From the NCBI GenBank assembly GCA_031272745.1, contig JAISTF010000197.1, positions 1-24,268 on the forward strand: a stretch of 24,268 nt of DNA. Direction: 5' to 3'. The stretch is from Eubacteriales Family XIII. Incertae Sedis bacterium. GTDB taxonomy: Bacteria; Bacillota; Clostridia; Peptostreptococcales; Anaerovoracaceae. Shown here in pieces: positions 22,358 through 24,268 of the stretch. Position numbers and translations under genes: made by a program. Each line of letters starts with the position of its first letter. Position 1 is the stretch's first letter. A model generated the notes under the pieces. That model made no database searches. It was not told the origin of the DNA and worked only from the letters and a program-made list of their open reading frames with translations.

Positions 22358-22777
22358 ATGTCAGACATCATGAAAATGACCGTGCCGGGCAAGGCGGAGT
22401 ACGTGCGGGCCGTGCGCATGACGGCGTCGGCGCTCGCGAGCGACGCGGGGTTCGACATCGAGGAAATCGACGACATCAAGGTCGCGATCTCGGAGGCTTG
22501 CACAAACATCGTGCTGCACGGCGCGGAGGACGGGTCGATTCACTACGACGTGGCGTTCGAGCTCGACGACGAAAAGCTCGTGATCTGCGTCGAGGACCAG
22601 GGCCCGGGCTACGACCTCGAGGAATACGTCGAGCCGGTGCCGGGCCAAATCGAGGAAAGCGGGGGGCTCGGGATCTTCATCATACGGGCGCTCATGGACG
22701 AGGTCGACATCCGTTCGGAGGTCGGGATGGGGACCTTTATCTGCATGAAGAAATACAGGCATGGCACAGACGCCTGA
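22358..22777 (+). CDS. rsbW: Anti-sigma factor / serine kinase (RsbW/SpoIIAB-like)
   Basis: A 139-residue GHKL-fold kinase that holds the cognate sigma factor and phosphorylates the RsbV-like protein. The ATP-binding boxes are visible: N-box VAISEACTNIVLHG, G1 EDQGPGYDLEEY and G2 GGLGIFIIRALMDEV. The length suits SpoIIAB/RsbW. ATG 22358 has AGGAGG 9 nt upstream. The 3' end overlaps the sigma gene by 17 nt. The GLGIFII box resembles RsbW more than SpoIIAB, but I cannot assign the exact subfamily without an alignment. Confidence 0.94.
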   Translation: MSDIMKMTVPGKAEYVRAVRMTASALASDAGFDIEEIDDIKVAISEACTNIVLHGAEDGSIHYDVAFELDDEKLVICVEDQGPGYDLEEYVEPVPGQIEESGGLGIFIIRALMDEVDIRSEVGMGTFICMKKYRHGTDA

Positions 22778-23519
22778 AGAAAAAAGGGCCATCGCGGAAC
22801 TGTTCCGCAAATACCGCGAGACGCCGACGGAGGAGCTTCGCAACGAGCTCGTCGAAAAGCATCTGTATCTCGCGGAGATTCTCGCGCGGAAGTATTCCGG
22901 ACGCGGCGTCGACTACGACGATCTGTACCAGGTGGCGAGCTATGCGCTCGTGCTCGCGATCGAGCGGTACGATCCGGACAAAGGCGTGCAGTTCTCGAGT
23001 TTCGCGACGCCGACGATCATCGGCGAAATCAAAAAATATTTCCGCGACACGGCGTGGTCTCTGAAGGTCCCGCGCCGGCTCAAGGAGATCGCGATGCGGA
23101 TTCCGTCCGCGAAGGAGCGGTTGCTCGAGGAGCTCGGCCGCGTGCCGACGGTGCCGGAGCTTGCGGCGGAGATGGGGGTGCCCGAGGAAGAAATCCTCGA
23201 AGCGCTCGAAAGCAGTCGCGCGTATTCGACGTATTCCTTGGAGCAGGAAGCCGAAGAGGCGGCGGAGGCCGGCGACAGCCCCATCTTTGAAAAATATCTC
23301 GGCACGGAGGAGAAGGGGTACGACGCGTTCGACACGTCTTCGGTCGTGAAAAACGTGATGGCGGAGTTGTCCGACACGGAAAAGGAAGTCATGCGGAAGC
23401 GGTTCCTGCAGGAGATGACGCAGCGCGAGGTGGCCGAGGCCCTGGGCCTGTCCCAGATGACGGTCTCCCGCATCGAAAAGGCCATGCGCGCCAAATTCCG
23501 CGCGGAGTACAACCGGTAA
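22761..23519 (+). CDS. sigB: Alternative sigma factor of the SigB/SigF/SigG group
   Basis: A 252-residue group 3 sigma-70 factor. Region 2 (DYDDLYQVASYALVLAIERYDP ... FATPTIIGEIKKYFRDTAW) is typical of SigB/SigF-type factors. Region 3 (RVPTVPELAAEMGVPEEEIL) and region 4 with its helix-turn-helix (MTQREVAEALGLSQMTVSRIEKAM) follow. It begins inside rsbW (17-nt overlap), the order rsbV-rsbW-sigB. No spore-specific gene is nearby and the sensor phosphatase is PAS-type, so a stress or general regulator is more likely than SpoIIAC. The symbol is by analogy. It ends TAA, followed by two repeat elements. Confidence 0.92.
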   Translation: MAQTPEEKRAIAELFRKYRETPTEELRNELVEKHLYLAEILARKYSGRGVDYDDLYQVASYALVLAIERYDPDKGVQFSSFATPTIIGEIKKYFRDTAWSLKVPRRLKEIAMRIPSAKERLLEELGRVPTVPELAAEMGVPEEEILEALESSRAYSTYSLEQEAEEAAEAGDSPIFEKYLGTEEKGYDAFDTSSVVKNVMAELSDTEKEVMRKRFLQEMTQREVAEALGLSQMTVSRIEKAMRAKFRAEYNR

Positions 23520-23546
23520 CAGAAAGATATATTGAAACGATAAAGA

Positions 23547-23579
23547 ATTGTCATTCTCGGGATTGTCCCGAGAATCCAG
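23547..23579. repeat. 33-bp palindromic element, copy C, intergenic
   Basis: ATTGTCATTCTCGGGATTGT followed by CCCGAGAATCCAG is the reverse complement of copy A in mnmE with one difference. It lies between the sigma gene and trpS, outside any gene. It is likely to form a hairpin in RNA. Confidence 0.85.
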
Positions 23580-23604
23580 CAAAGAGAAGGATAGAACAAA
23601 AAAT

Positions 23605-23646
23605 TTGTCATTCTGCGCGGAGCGTAGCGGAGTCGCAGAATCCAGC
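23605..23646. repeat. Related palindromic element with a different core, intergenic
   Basis: It shares the outer borders TTGTCATTCT and AGAATCCAGC with copy C, but the centre is GCGCGGAGCGTAGCGGAGTCGC in place of the TCGGGA...TCCCGA stem. The centre echoes the GGAGCG strings in the rsmG and mnmG elements. It stands 25 bp from copy C and 19 bp before the trpS start. Confidence 0.8.
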
Positions 23647-23665
23647 AAAAAAAGAGAGGCAAACC

Positions 23666-24268
23666 ATGCGAGTATTCAGCGGCGTACAACCCACCGGCAA
23701 CATCCACATCGGCAACTACCTCGGCGCCCTGCGGCAATTCGTCGCCTTGCAGGACGAGGCCGACTGCGTTTACTGCATCGTCGACCTGCACGCGATCACG
23801 CTGCCCAAGGACCCCGCCGAGCTGAGAAGCCATATCCTCGACGTGGCCGCGCTCTACATCGCCGTCGGGCTCGACCCGAAAAAGTCGATACTTTTCGTCC
23901 AGTCAGAGGTGTCGGGTCATGCGGAGCTCTCGTGGCTGCTGACCTGCTCGTGCTACACGGGCGAGCTCTCGCGCATGACGCAGTACAAGGACAAGAGCCG
24001 CGGCAACGAGTCCGCGCCTACGGGTCTGTTCGTCTATCCGGTGCTCATGGCGGCGGACATCCTGCTCTACGACACGGACGTCGTGCCGGTCGGCCAGGAC
24101 CAGAAGCAGCATATCGAGTTGACGCGCGACATCGCGATTCGCCTGAACCACCGTTTCGGCGACGACACCTTGGTCGTACCGGAAGGCCGCTTCCTGAAAG
24201 AGGGCGCGCGCGTGATGGCGCTCGACGACCCGACCTCGAAGATGAGCAAGAGCGCCGAGAGCGAGATG
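23666..24268 (+). CDS. trpS: Tryptophanyl-tRNA synthetase, N-terminal part (runs off the window)
   Basis: Class I synthetase that charges tRNA-Trp. 201 codons are present without a stop; the family has ~330. The ATP-binding HIGH-type motif is TGNIHIGNYLGA (residues ~10-21). Tryptophan-pocket segments (FVYPVLMAADILLYDTDVVPVGQDQKQH) are followed by the KMSKS loop (DPTSKMSKSAESEM) at the very edge. ATG 23666 has a weak AGAGAGG upstream. It is separated from the sigma gene by 146 bp holding two repeats, so it probably has its own transcription start, although none is clear. Confidence 0.96.
   Translation, partial: MRVFSGVQPTGNIHIGNYLGALRQFVALQDEADCVYCIVDLHAITLPKDPAELRSHILDVAALYIAVGLDPKKSILFVQSEVSGHAELSWLLTCSCYTGELSRMTQYKDKSRGNESAPTGLFVYPVLMAADILLYDTDVVPVGQDQKQHIELTRDIAIRLNHRFGDDTLVVPEGRFLKEGARVMALDDPTSKMSKSAESEM

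Overview
This is the replication-origin neighbourhood of a GC-rich bacterium. It is most likely a member of the Bacillota (Firmicutes), judging from the dnaA-dnaN-recF / gyrB-gyrA / rpmH-rnpA-yidD-yidC-jag-mnmE-mnmG-rsmG-parA-parB gene set, the SpoIIIJ-type YidC, Jag, perfect Bacillus-type parS sites, and a SigB-type partner-switching module. I cannot name a genus. An uncultured or gut clostridial lineage is only a guess.

Layout. Positions 1-5057 hold, on the minus strand, the 5' end of a walJ/yycJ-like gene broken by an in-frame TAA, then rnhA, a PAS-PP2C phosphatase, parB and parA. Two parS sites and a 197-bp foldback repeat follow, then rsmG. Positions 5045-5170 hold a plus-strand promoter, a structured RNA candidate and a terminator. 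mnmG (minus) follows, with a promoter that predicts a leaderless mRNA. A secreted SGNH hydrolase gene (7164-8273) is the only gene pointing the other way. Then come mnmE, jag, yidC, yidD, rnpA and rpmH (minus; perfect consensus promoter at 12479-12507), and recF, dnaN and dnaA (minus). DnaA boxes lie on both sides of dnaA. To the right, on the plus strand, are a Phd/PIN toxin-antitoxin pair, gyrB, gyrA, rsbV, rsbW, a SigB/SigF-type sigma factor and the first 201 codons of trpS.

Architecture. Every gene except the SGNH hydrolase points away from position ~16.5 kb, as expected for bidirectional replication from there. Compared with the usual order (rpmH divergent from dnaA, then dnaN-recF-gyrB), the block oriC-dnaA-dnaN-recF is inverted, so dnaA faces gyrB and recF abuts rpmH. 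The stress-type regulatory circuit is split around the origin: the likely RsbU-type phosphatase is coupled to parAB on the left, and rsbV-rsbW-sigma are coupled to gyrA on the right.

Most unusual feature. Small palindromic repeat elements are scattered through the window, and at least six lie in frame inside conserved housekeeping genes: rsmG, mnmG (two), mnmE (two) and recF. They add or replace protein segments without breaking the frame, much like the Rickettsia palindromic elements. Intergenic relatives occur between parA and rsmG and between the sigma factor and trpS. A separate pair of identical 43-bp hairpin cores with different but self-complementary flanks lies between dnaN and recF.
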